Positions 1-5,670 of a stretch of DNA of 7,637 nt are shown in pieces. A program made the translations under genes and the position numbers. Origin of the DNA: Candidatus Latescibacterota bacterium (GTDB lineage Bacteria; Latescibacterota; MVCY01; DTYK01); NCBI GenBank assembly GCA_012961925.1, contig DTYK01000311.1, positions 1-7,637 of the forward strand, written 5' to 3'. Positions within the stretch are counted from its first letter, which is position 1. Each line of letters begins with the position of its first letter. The notes under the pieces are model-generated. The model had not been told where the DNA came from and made no database searches. It worked only from the letters and a program-made list of their open reading frames with translations.

Positions 1-1
1 G

Positions 2-40
2 GAAGGCAAGATACATTTCGGGGTCATCAACCGGTTCTGA
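2..40 (+). CDS. Possible C-terminal tail of an upstream gene (partial)
   Basis: The frame ending in TGA at 38-40 is open to the window edge and reads EGKIHFGVINRF. If real, the upstream gene ends only 9 bases before the ATG of the glycosylase, so the two could be translationally coupled. Twelve codons are too few to assign a family, and another frame is also open here, so this is only a possibility. Confidence 0.3.
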   Translation, partial: EGKIHFGVINRF

Positions 41-49
41 GTGGAATTC

Positions 50-688
50 ATGAAGAGCAGATTAATGAGGATCTACGGCCGGCTTCTAAGATGTTTTGGA
101 CCCAGGGGATGGTGGCCAGGGGATACAACCTTTGAGGTCATGGTCGGGGCCATATTGACGCAGAACACAGCCTGGCAAAACGTGGAGAAGGCCATCGCCA
201 ACTTAAAAGACAAAGGCCTCCTCAACCCTTCAGGGCTATACCTGATCCCCGAACGGGAACTTGCGGAACTGATAAGGCCTGCGGGGTACTTTAATGTTAA
301 GGCGAGGCGGTTGAAGAACTTCGTAAAGTTTCTCTTTGAACATTACGATGGCGATCCTGATAGATTGGCCGAATCGAACCTATCTGACCTGAGGCAGGAG
401 TTATTAGCGATCAACGGGGTCGGTCCTGAGACAGCGGACTCCATTTTGCTGTACGCCTTGAACAAACCCATATTTGTTGTGGACGCTTACACCAAACGGA
501 TATTCTCCCGTCACAATCTCATCCCTGTGGGCGCTTCATATTCTGAAGTCCAGGCCTTTCTCATGGATAACCTTCCCAGGGATGTGGCCCTCTACAATGA
601 ATTCCACGCCCTTATGGTCCATCTTGGCAAGACCTTCTGCAAGGCAAAACCGGACTGCGAGCCCTGTCCCATTAAGGGGGTTGGTTAG
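50..688 (+). CDS. HhH-GPD DNA glycosylase, MagIII-like (endonuclease III superfamily)
   Basis: A 212-residue base-excision-repair glycosylase of the endonuclease III fold, numbered here from ATG 50. Seen: WWP at 21-23 and LTQNT at 36-40; a helix-hairpin-helix with GVG at 123-125; the catalytic aspartate D145 in VVDAYTKR; cysteines C197, C203 and C206 at the C-terminus. The lysine that gives endonuclease III its lyase activity (GVGRKTA) is replaced by glutamate (GVGPETA, E127), which suggests a monofunctional glycosylase. The WWP/TQNT pattern resembles Helicobacter MagIII, which removes 3-methyladenine; that substrate is inferred. The C-X5-C-X2-C tail lacks the fourth cysteine of the usual 4Fe-4S loop (C-X6-C-X2-C-X5-C). 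GTG 41 is an alternative start, directly after an in-frame TGA; ATG 50 is preferred because a weak GAGTGGA lies just upstream and the N-terminus then fits the family. The fold is certain, the substrate is not. Confidence 0.85.
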   Translation: MKSRLMRIYGRLLRCFGPRGWWPGDTTFEVMVGAILTQNTAWQNVEKAIANLKDKGLLNPSGLYLIPERELAELIRPAGYFNVKARRLKNFVKFLFEHYDGDPDRLAESNLSDLRQELLAINGVGPETADSILLYALNKPIFVVDAYTKRIFSRHNLIPVGASYSEVQAFLMDNLPRDVALYNEFHALMVHLGKTFCKAKPDCEPCPIKGVG

Positions 689-702
689 TCGGAAGAATTC
701 CC

Positions 703-731
703 TTGCTTCCTCTCCCCTATTTTTGTATACT
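703..731 (+). promoter_or_regulatory. Putative sigma70 promoter for dnaE
   Basis: TTGCTT at 703-708 and TATACT at 726-731 are separated by exactly 17 bases. The -10 matches 5 of 6 consensus positions and the -35 matches 3 of 6. Initiation near 738 would leave a leader of about 80 nt before dnaE. It lies in the gap after the glycosylase gene, so dnaE need not depend on upstream transcription. Found by eye only. Confidence 0.45.
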
Positions 732-806
732 GAACAGAAGATCCTGACAAACTCGTAGGAAAAGGGTTTTCAAGAACCTGCGAATAACGTCGCCGAAATG
801 AATGCT

Positions 807-812
807 GGAGGT
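807..812 (+). promoter_or_regulatory. Ribosome binding site of dnaE
   Basis: GGAGGT ends four bases before the ATG at 817. It is a strong Shine-Dalgarno match and fixes this start over the nearby ATG triplets at 798 and 802. Confidence 0.8.
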
Positions 813-816
813 CTAA

Positions 817-3800
817 ATGTCCCCGGTGAACTTCGTGCATCTTCACAACCACACCATGTACAGCCTTCTTGATGGAGCTATCAGAATCGATCGGATGGTG
901 GAACGGGCAAAAGAATGGGGTATGCCGGCCATTGCCATAACCGATCACGGGAACATGTTCGGTGCAATAGAGTTCTATAAAAAGGTGCAGAATGCTGGCT
1001 TGAAGCCCATCATAGGCTGTGAGGTTTACGTAGCCATTGAAGGAAGGTCTAAGAAACATTCTGCGTGGGGCATCAACGATGGGGCAACCCATCTCATCCT
1101 GCTGGCAAGGAATAATAAAGGGTATCAGAACCTTATGAAACTGGTGTCCAGAGGTTATCTGGAGGGTTTCTACTATCACCCCCGGGTTGATAAGGAGCTC
1201 CTGGGTGAGTATTCAGAGGGGCTTATTGCCCTCTCAGGTTGCAGCAAAGGGGAGGTGGCCCATCTAATTCTCAGCGGTGATCTGAAAAGGGCTGAGCAGA
1301 GTGCTATGGAGTACAGATCGATCTTTGGAGATGAGAATTTCTATCTTGAGGTTCAGAGACACAATATCGAGGATGAGGAGAAGGTTAATCAGGGACTGAT
1401 TGAGATTGGCAAAAGGCTGGACATTCCTCTGGTGGCCACTAACGACTGCCATTATATTGAAAAGACAGATGCGCCAGCGCATGAGGTGCTTCTCTGTATA
1501 CAGACGGGCAAAACCTTAGGAGACGAAAATCGAATGCGCTTTGAGAGCGATGAGGTCTACTTCAAATCCCCTGAAGAGATGTGGGGGCCCTTCGGTGATC
1601 TCCCGGAAGCGCTTGAGAATACCCTCAAGATCGCTGACAGGTGTAATGTCTTGATTGAGTTTGGCAGGCCCAAGCTTCCCCGTTTCCCTCTGCCGGAAGG
1701 GTTCCAGCGACCGGATGATTATCTGGAAGAACTTGCATACAAAGGGGCGGAGAGGCGATACGGGAAGATTACACCCCAGATCGAAGAGAGGCTAAGATAT
1801 GAGCTCGGGGTAATAAAAAGGATGAACTATTCAGGCTATTTCCTGATAGTTTCGGATTTTGTCCGCTATGCCAGGGAGAACGGGATTCCCGTAGGACCAG
1901 GCAGGGGATCTGCCACAGGCAGTCTGGTCTCCTATGCCCTTGGGATAACCGATGTAGATCCGTTGGCCAATGACCTGCTGTTTGAGAGGTTCCTGAACCC
2001 CGAGAGGATGAGTATGCCTGACATAGATATAGACTTCGCCGACAGGGATAGGGGGAAGGTGATAGACTATGTCATAAGAAAGTACGGGGCCGATAACGTC
2101 TGTCAGATCATAACCTTCGGTACTATGGCAGCCCGTGCAGTGATCAGGGATGTTGGGCGGGTGCTCGGTATGCCTTATGGCGAGGTTGACAGAATTGCCA
2201 AGCTCATTCCTTTCGGGATGACCTTAGAGAGGGCCCTGGAACTTGTACCTGAACTTACTCAACTGGCAAATTCTGAGGGTACCGGTTCAAAGCTCATATC
2301 GTATGCAAGAACCCTTGAAGGACTGGCGCGCCACTCTTCCACCCATGCCGCAGGGGTGGTGATAACACCCGAATCCCTGACGGAGTACGTTCCCCTGTGT
2401 GCGACCAACAAGGACGAGATCACCACGCAGTATGACTGGAAGTCGATCGAAGAGATAGGTCTGCTAAAAGTGGACTTTTTAGGGCTGAGGACGCTCACTG
2501 TCATCGATGATACCCTTAAGATGATTACTGCAAGCGGAAAGAAGCCGCCGGACATGGAGGATCTCCCCCTTGACGATGAGAAGACCTTCAATTTGCTGGC
2601 CAGGGGTGAAACAGTGGGCGTCTTCCAGTTTGAAAGCTCCGGGATGCGTGATTGTCTGCGCAGGTTGAAACCCAATTGCTTGAACGATATGATAGCAATG
2701 AACGCCCTTTACCGCCCCGGTCCAATGGCCAGCATTGATGAGTACATACGCCGCAAACATGGCGAGACCAAGATTTCTTACGACCATCCGAGTCTGGAGC
2801 CTATTCTTGGGGATACTTACGGTATAATAGTCTACCAGGAACAGGTGATGAGGATTGCCTCTGAGCTTGCAGGCTTCACGCTTGCACAGGCGGACCTTCT
2901 GCGCAGGGCTATGGGTAAGAAGCAGCACGAAGTTATGATGGAGCAGAGGGGGGTCTTTATAGAAGGCTGCATTAAAAACGGGATAGCCAAGGATGTGGCG
3001 GAGAGGATATTCGAGTCTATGGCCCAGTTCTCCAGCTACGGCTTCAATCGTTCGCATAGTGCTGGATATGCTCTCATAGCCTATAAAACGGCTTACCTGA
3101 AGGCCCATTATCCTCGTGAATTTATGGCGGCAAACCTCACCAGTGAGATGGGCAACTCCGACAGAGTGGCCATCCTTATAGATGAATGCCGCAGAATGGG
3201 GATTGATGTCCTTCCGCCGGACGTAAATGAGTGTCAGGCCGGTTTTACTGTTGTCCCGGATGGCATACGGTTTGGCCTTGGTGCCATAAAGAATGTTGGC
3301 AGCGGAGCCATTGAGTCGATCATCAAGGAGAGGACCAGAAGGGGACGTTTCAAGACTATATTCGACTTCTGCGAGTGGGTGGACCACCGGGCTGTTAACA
3401 GAAGGGCCATCGAAAGCCTTATACTGGCAGGAGCAATGGACTCTCTGGAAGGACACCGCGCACAACTACTGGCAGCCCTTGACCAGGCCCTGGAAGCGGC
3501 ACAATCGGTTCAGGCCGATCGACAACGGGGACAGGCATCGCTATTGGAAGCCCTTAAAGTAGACAACAAAAGACTCCCTGAAGTGCCTCAATGGCAAGAA
3601 CTTCAAACCCTTTCAAGGGAGAAGGAGGTGCTTGGTTTCTATGTATCCAGCCACCCCCTGCGTAGATATCAGGAGGATCTGGATGCATTCGCCACCCATC
3701 GTATAGGTGAGCTTTCCGAGACGAGCGATGGGTCAGAGGTGATGGTCGGCGGGATAGTTGCGAAGGTTAAGGTGACGGTTGATCGGAAGGGGAAACATAT

Positions 3801-4230
3801 GGCCTTCGCGACGATTGAGGATTTCTCCGGGTCGGCAGAAGCCGTGGTCTTTTCGGAGCAGTATGAAAAATACCGTTCCCTCATAGCCCCTGACGAGTTG
3901 GTTATGTTGAAGGGGAAGGTCTCACAGGAGGAACATGAGAAGACCAAACTGATAGCCATCGAGTTCGTCCCGCTTTCGGAAGCTCGGAAACGGTATGCCA
4001 GGGCTGTCAACATATCCATTTCTACCAATGGAGTGGATGAGCAGCCTCTCAGAGATCTCAGGGCCCTGTTAGAGAAGCACAAGGGCAAATGTGCACTGCT
4101 TCTCCATTTTCAGACGACCGAGGGGAAGAGATTGGTGATCAGATCGAAAGACCTCCATATCTCCCCCTCCGATGAGCTTATGGATGAGCTGAAGAAGAGA
4201 ATCGGACCGGGAAAGGTCTGGCTGAGTTAG
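817..4230 (+). CDS. dnaE: DNA polymerase III subunit alpha (DnaE)
   Basis: The replicative polymerase catalytic subunit, 1137 residues and full length (E. coli DnaE is 1160). Domains in order: PHP domain, about 5-215; palm/thumb/fingers with GPGRGS at 360-365 and the catalytic aspartates D402 and D404 in MPDIDIDF plus D553 in KVDFLGLRTL; a helix-hairpin-helix region around 800-885; a probable beta-clamp-binding peptide QASLL at 906-910; an OB fold from about 974; and a C-terminal tau-binding region. The PHP residues expected to bind metal are present: H8 and H10, D43/H44, E69, H92, C142, D210 and H212. E. coli DnaE has lost several of these, so this PHP domain may be a metal-dependent 3'-5' exonuclease (inference from the family). 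The reading frame is unbroken. Long open frames on the opposite strand are shadows of this gene. Confidence 0.98.
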   Translation: MSPVNFVHLHNHTMYSLLDGAIRIDRMVERAKEWGMPAIAITDHGNMFGAIEFYKKVQNAGLKPIIGCEVYVAIEGRSKKHSAWGINDGATHLILLARNNKGYQNLMKLVSRGYLEGFYYHPRVDKELLGEYSEGLIALSGCSKGEVAHLILSGDLKRAEQSAMEYRSIFGDENFYLEVQRHNIEDEEKVNQGLIEIGKRLDIPLVATNDCHYIEKTDAPAHEVLLCIQTGKTLGDENRMRFESDEVYFKSPEEMWGPFGDLPEALENTLKIADRCNVLIEFGRPKLPRFPLPEGFQRPDDYLEELAYKGAERRYGKITPQIEERLRYELGVIKRMNYSGYFLIVSDFVRYARENGIPVGPGRGSATGSLVSYALGITDVDPLANDLLFERFLNPERMSMPDIDIDFADRDRGKVIDYVIRKYGADNVCQIITFGTMAARAVIRDVGRVLGMPYGEVDRIAKLIPFGMTLERALELVPELTQLANSEGTGSKLISYARTLEGLARHSSTHAAGVVITPESLTEYVPLCATNKDEITTQYDWKSIEEIGLLKVDFLGLRTLTVIDDTLKMITASGKKPPDMEDLPLDDEKTFNLLARGETVGVFQFESSGMRDCLRRLKPNCLNDMIAMNALYRPGPMASIDEYIRRKHGETKISYDHPSLEPILGDTYGIIVYQEQVMRIASELAGFTLAQADLLRRAMGKKQHEVMMEQRGVFIEGCIKNGIAKDVAERIFESMAQFSSYGFNRSHSAGYALIAYKTAYLKAHYPREFMAANLTSEMGNSDRVAILIDECRRMGIDVLPPDVNECQAGFTVVPDGIRFGLGAIKNVGSGAIESIIKERTRRGRFKTIFDFCEWVDHRAVNRRAIESLILAGAMDSLEGHRAQLLAALDQALEAAQSVQADRQRGQASLLEALKVDNKRLPEVPQWQELQTLSREKEVLGFYVSSHPLRRYQEDLDAFATHRIGELSETSDGSEVMVGGIVAKVKVTVDRKGKHMAFATIEDFSGSAEAVVFSEQYEKYRSLIAPDELVMLKGKVSQEEHEKTKLIAIEFVPLSEARKRYARAVNISISTNGVDEQPLRDLRALLEKHKGKCALLLHFQTTEGKRLVIRSKDLHISPSDELMDELKKRIGPGKVWLS

Positions 4231-4272
4231 CGGTGGGGATGAAAAAAACCGTTATTCCCTGCATCACACCGC
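4230..4272 (+). terminator. Weak hairpin just after dnaE, possible terminator
   Basis: GCGGTGGGGATG at 4230-4241 can pair imperfectly with CATCACACCGC at 4262-4272 (GCGGTG/CACCGC plus ATG/CAT with unequal interior bases). The loop is about 20 nt and contains an A-run. No T-tract follows, so this is not a classical intrinsic terminator. It may only stabilise the 3' end or be chance. Confidence 0.2.
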
Positions 4273-4282
4273 CCATCCCAGG

Positions 4283-4330
4283 TTATTAAGTAATTAAGTT
4301 ATTGAGTAATTATGTAATTGAGGAATTGAG
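4283..4330. repeat. Six degenerate 8-bp tandem repeats
   Basis: Six consecutive octamers run without gaps: TTATTAAG, TAATTAAG, TTATTGAG, TAATTATG, TAATTGAG, GAATTGAG, with consensus close to TAATTGAG. The array is AT-rich against balanced surroundings and 48 bp long. It lies outside any gene, so length changes would not disturb a reading frame. Its function is unknown; slippage-generated microsatellite DNA is the simplest explanation. Confidence 0.75.
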
Positions 4331-4357
4331 TGTATTGCAGGTGCAGTATGACTTGCG

Positions 4358-4475
4358 GCCCAACGACCGTCTTCGGCTCCATGCGCTTTTCGTCAGCGTT
4401 CAGATTTAGGTGAGATGTTCATACCACTCAGGGGTGGGCATTGGACCCGAAAGGGCCCGCGAAGGGGAGTTGGGT
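4358..4475. repeat. Imperfect long-range inverted repeat, about 118 bp
   Basis: GCCCAAC at 4358-4364 mirrors GTTGGGT at 4469-4475 (six of seven base pairs), and just inside CTTCG at 4371-4375 mirrors CGAAG at 4460-4464. The unpaired spacers are 6 and 4 bases. Two short arms on each side with unequal spacers and a variable centre recall integron attC sites, and the outer boxes also fit the degenerate RYYYAAC/GTTRRRY pattern. The inner arms do not clearly resemble known attC L boxes and there is no integrase or cassette here, so chance or a structured RNA is equally possible. Confidence 0.35.
4443..4458 (+). other. Hairpin with GAAA tetraloop
   Basis: GGACCC and GGGCCC flank GAAA, giving a six-pair stem with a single A/C mismatch capped by a GNRA-type tetraloop. 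It sits inside the larger inverted repeat and upstream of the prenyltransferase start, so it could be part of a transcribed leader. No known RNA family is recognised. Confidence 0.35.
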
Positions 4476-4520
4476 GGAGAGGGGCATAACCCACCCTATT
4501 AAGCCGGGGGTTATCAATAT

Positions 4521-5369
4521 TTGATTGATTTTCGGCCTCTTGCATTTTTAAAATTGATTCGCCCCCTGAACTGCCTGATAGTTCTGGGCTCGGTCGCTGT
4601 TGGTGCGGTGGCAGGTGGGTCCTTGAACCCTTTGGGTTCGGTATTTATCGCCGGGGTTTCCGCTTGTCTTATCGCCGCCGGGGGGAATGGGCTAAACGAT
4701 GTCTTCGATGTAAAGGTTGATTATATAAACAGACCATGGCGTCCCATCCCTTCCGGACAGATCAGAGAGGTGGAAGCCTTCTGGCTTTCGGTAGTCCTTT
4801 TCTTTCTGGGTATAATAACTGCCAGTATTATTGGCAGACATATGCTTTTGGTTGCTATAGGCACCGTCGCCCTGCTGGTCGCATATAACCTCAAACTAAA
4901 ATGGCTTCCTTTGTTAGGTAACCTGACAGTCAGCACACTTTGTGGGCTGGTGTTTGTTTACGGTGGAATGAGCGTCGGCAAAACCTCCGGAGCGCTCATT
5001 CCAGCAGGGTTTGCCCTTCTATTCCATCTTGGCAGGGAAGCCATCAAGGATTTAGAAGACCTTCGGGGAGACAAATCCGTCCGTGAGGGTACCGTTCCCA
5101 TCCGATTCGGCCCGAAGACGACGATCAAGGTGATCACGGTCATTTACGCACTTTTGTTCCTGTTTACCCTGCTACCTTTTTGGACCGGTCTTTACGGTTG
5201 GCTCTACCTCGTCGCAGTTGTTGTAGGTGTTTACCCTGTACTAGGCTATGCTATATGGTCGCTCTGGAGAGACAGCTCTCCTGAAAATCTCGGGCGACTA
5301 AGCCGGATTCTGAAAGCCGATATGCTGGTTGGACTCCTCGCCATCCTTCTGGGAAGTACCAGGATATGA
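4521..5369 (+). CDS. UbiA-family prenyltransferase, DGGGP-synthase-like
   Basis: An integral membrane prenyltransferase of 282 residues with about eight to nine hydrophobic segments (near 15-34, 38-56, 86-104, 107-124, 131-150, 157-171, 203-222, 225-246, 264-279). The first aspartate motif is N59-D60-x2-D63-x3-D67, followed by INRPWRPIPSG; the second is D177-x2-D180-x3-D184. These bind the Mg-prenyl diphosphate. LIRPLNC at 12-18 and the INRP..RPIPSG motif look most like archaeal digeranylgeranylglyceryl-phosphate synthases and their bacterial relatives, but UbiA substrate cannot be read safely from sequence; quinone or other lipid prenylation is possible. The start is TTG 4521, ten bases after a G-run (4506-4510); an in-frame TAA at 4500-4502 limits upstream choices. 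It ends 42 bp before the heat-shock promoter, so it is probably a separate transcription unit. Confidence 0.85.
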   Translation: MIDFRPLAFLKLIRPLNCLIVLGSVAVGAVAGGSLNPLGSVFIAGVSACLIAAGGNGLNDVFDVKVDYINRPWRPIPSGQIREVEAFWLSVVLFFLGIITASIIGRHMLLVAIGTVALLVAYNLKLKWLPLLGNLTVSTLCGLVFVYGGMSVGKTSGALIPAGFALLFHLGREAIKDLEDLRGDKSVREGTVPIRFGPKTTIKVITVIYALLFLFTLLPFWTGLYGWLYLVAVVVGVYPVLGYAIWSLWRDSSPENLGRLSRILKADMLVGLLAILLGSTRI

Positions 5370-5411
5370 TGAAAAAACAGCGGCTTACAAATTTGCGTCT
5401 AAATACAGGTC

Positions 5412-5440
5412 TTGACAAGTGGCCTGGATTTTATTATTTT
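5412..5440 (+). promoter_or_regulatory. Sigma70-type promoter of hrcA-grpE-dnaK
   Basis: A perfect TTGACA at 5412-5417 and TATTTT at 5435-5440 (4 of 6) are spaced by 17 bases, and the -10 runs into the CIRCE operator. The predicted start, around 5447, lies inside the operator. This geometry is typical of HrcA-repressed promoters transcribed by the housekeeping sigma factor. Confidence 0.75.
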
Positions 5441-5465
5441 AGCACTCATCGAAAGGGAGTGCTGA
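5439..5465. promoter_or_regulatory. CIRCE operator (HrcA binding site)
   Basis: TTAGCACTC at 5439-5447, nine spacer bases, then GAGTGCTGA at 5457-5465. The CIRCE consensus is TTAGCACTC-N9-GAGTGCTAA, so 17 of 18 arm bases match and the single change (A to G at 5464) still allows a T-G pair in the transcript. It overlaps the end of the -10 box and the predicted start site and lies upstream of hrcA itself, so HrcA should repress its own operon until heat stress titrates the repressor or its chaperonin partner GroE. Confidence 0.95.
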
Positions 5466-5497
5466 TTTTCGCCATATCCTTCCTTCTCAGACAGAGG

Positions 5498-5545
5498 GAG
5501 CGGAAGGGCGGCCGCTTCGTTCGCCGGACGGTTCTACGGCTCCGG
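5498..5545 (+). other. Two GC-rich hairpins in the hrcA leader
   Basis: AGCGG at 5499-5503 pairs with CCGCT at 5512-5516, with a G-T pair possible outside and an 8-nt loop. Then CCGGA at 5524-5528 pairs with TCCGG at 5541-5545, or alternatively GCCG at 5523-5526 with CGGC at 5537-5540. They lie in the long stretch between CIRCE and the hrcA start. A role in leader stability or heat-responsive translation is speculation. Confidence 0.3.
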
Positions 5546-5562
5546 TTTAAGGGCGCTTTGTT

Positions 5563-5585
5563 GGATCGTTGTTCGTTGATTCGTT
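5563..5585. repeat. Three short TCGTT-containing tandem units
   Basis: GGATCGTT, GTTCGTT and GATTCGTT follow one another, each ending in TCGTT, with periods of 7-8 bases. The array is short and imperfect and lies in the hrcA leader. Function is unknown, possibly a slippage product. Confidence 0.4.
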
Positions 5586-5655
5586 CTATACCGTTTCAGG
5601 CAGTTAATTTGACGTAAACTTTAAGAATCTTGCCTTATTGAGGACGGTTAGCACC

Positions 5656-5661
5656 GAGGGG
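5656..5661 (+). promoter_or_regulatory. Ribosome binding site deciding the hrcA start
   Basis: GAGGGG ends nine bases before ATG 5671. It supports that ATG over the in-frame TTG codons at 5638, which has no good Shine-Dalgarno, and 5662, which touches the motif. Confidence 0.6.
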
Positions 5662-5670
5662 TTGATAAAA

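Larger units (their letters stand above)
4231..4520. other. Non-coding gap between dnaE and the prenyltransferase gene
   Basis: This 290-bp stretch has no convincing gene. In order it holds the weak hairpin after dnaE, six degenerate AT-rich 8-bp repeats (4283-4330), a long-range inverted repeat (4358-4475) enclosing a GAAA-loop hairpin (4443-4458), and a further short hairpin (GGGTGG 4472-4477 with CCACCC 4491-4496, 13-nt loop). A 21-codon open frame at 4348-4413 looks incidental. I could not pick out a clear promoter for the downstream gene. Confidence 0.6.

Noticed and set aside
474..758. Plus-strand 94-codon frame overlapping the glycosylase end, considered as a frameshifted continuation holding the fourth cysteine
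   Set aside because: Past position 680 that frame encodes no cysteine and no endonuclease III-like residues, so it does not restore the Fe-S loop.
763..775. Small palindrome GAAAA-ggg-TTTTC before dnaE as a terminator
   Set aside because: The stem is only five weak A-T-rich pairs with a 3-base loop and no T-tract, and it lies downstream of the likely dnaE promoter.
685..1179. 164-codon minus-strand frame across the start of dnaE
   Set aside because: It covers the dnaE ribosome site and PHP-domain start in antisense and has no domain features of its own.
2479..3465. 328-codon open frame on the minus strand inside dnaE
   Set aside because: It lies wholly antisense to conserved catalytic and finger regions of dnaE, and its translation shows no family features. 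It is a shadow of dnaE codon bias.
4348..4413. 21-codon open frame starting ATG 4348 in the gap after dnaE
   Set aside because: Only a weak AGG precedes it, the peptide has no membrane segment or other feature, and it overlaps the inverted repeat. Chance is sufficient.
5366..5617. 83-codon open frame starting ATG 5366 and overlapping the prenyltransferase stop
   Set aside because: It runs straight through the TTGACA promoter and CIRCE operator, has no recognisable domain, and its arginine-rich composition looks like translated non-coding DNA.
5609..5640. Possible second promoter (TTGACG at 5609) before hrcA
   Set aside because: No acceptable -10 lies at 16-18 bases; TTATTG is 20 bases away.
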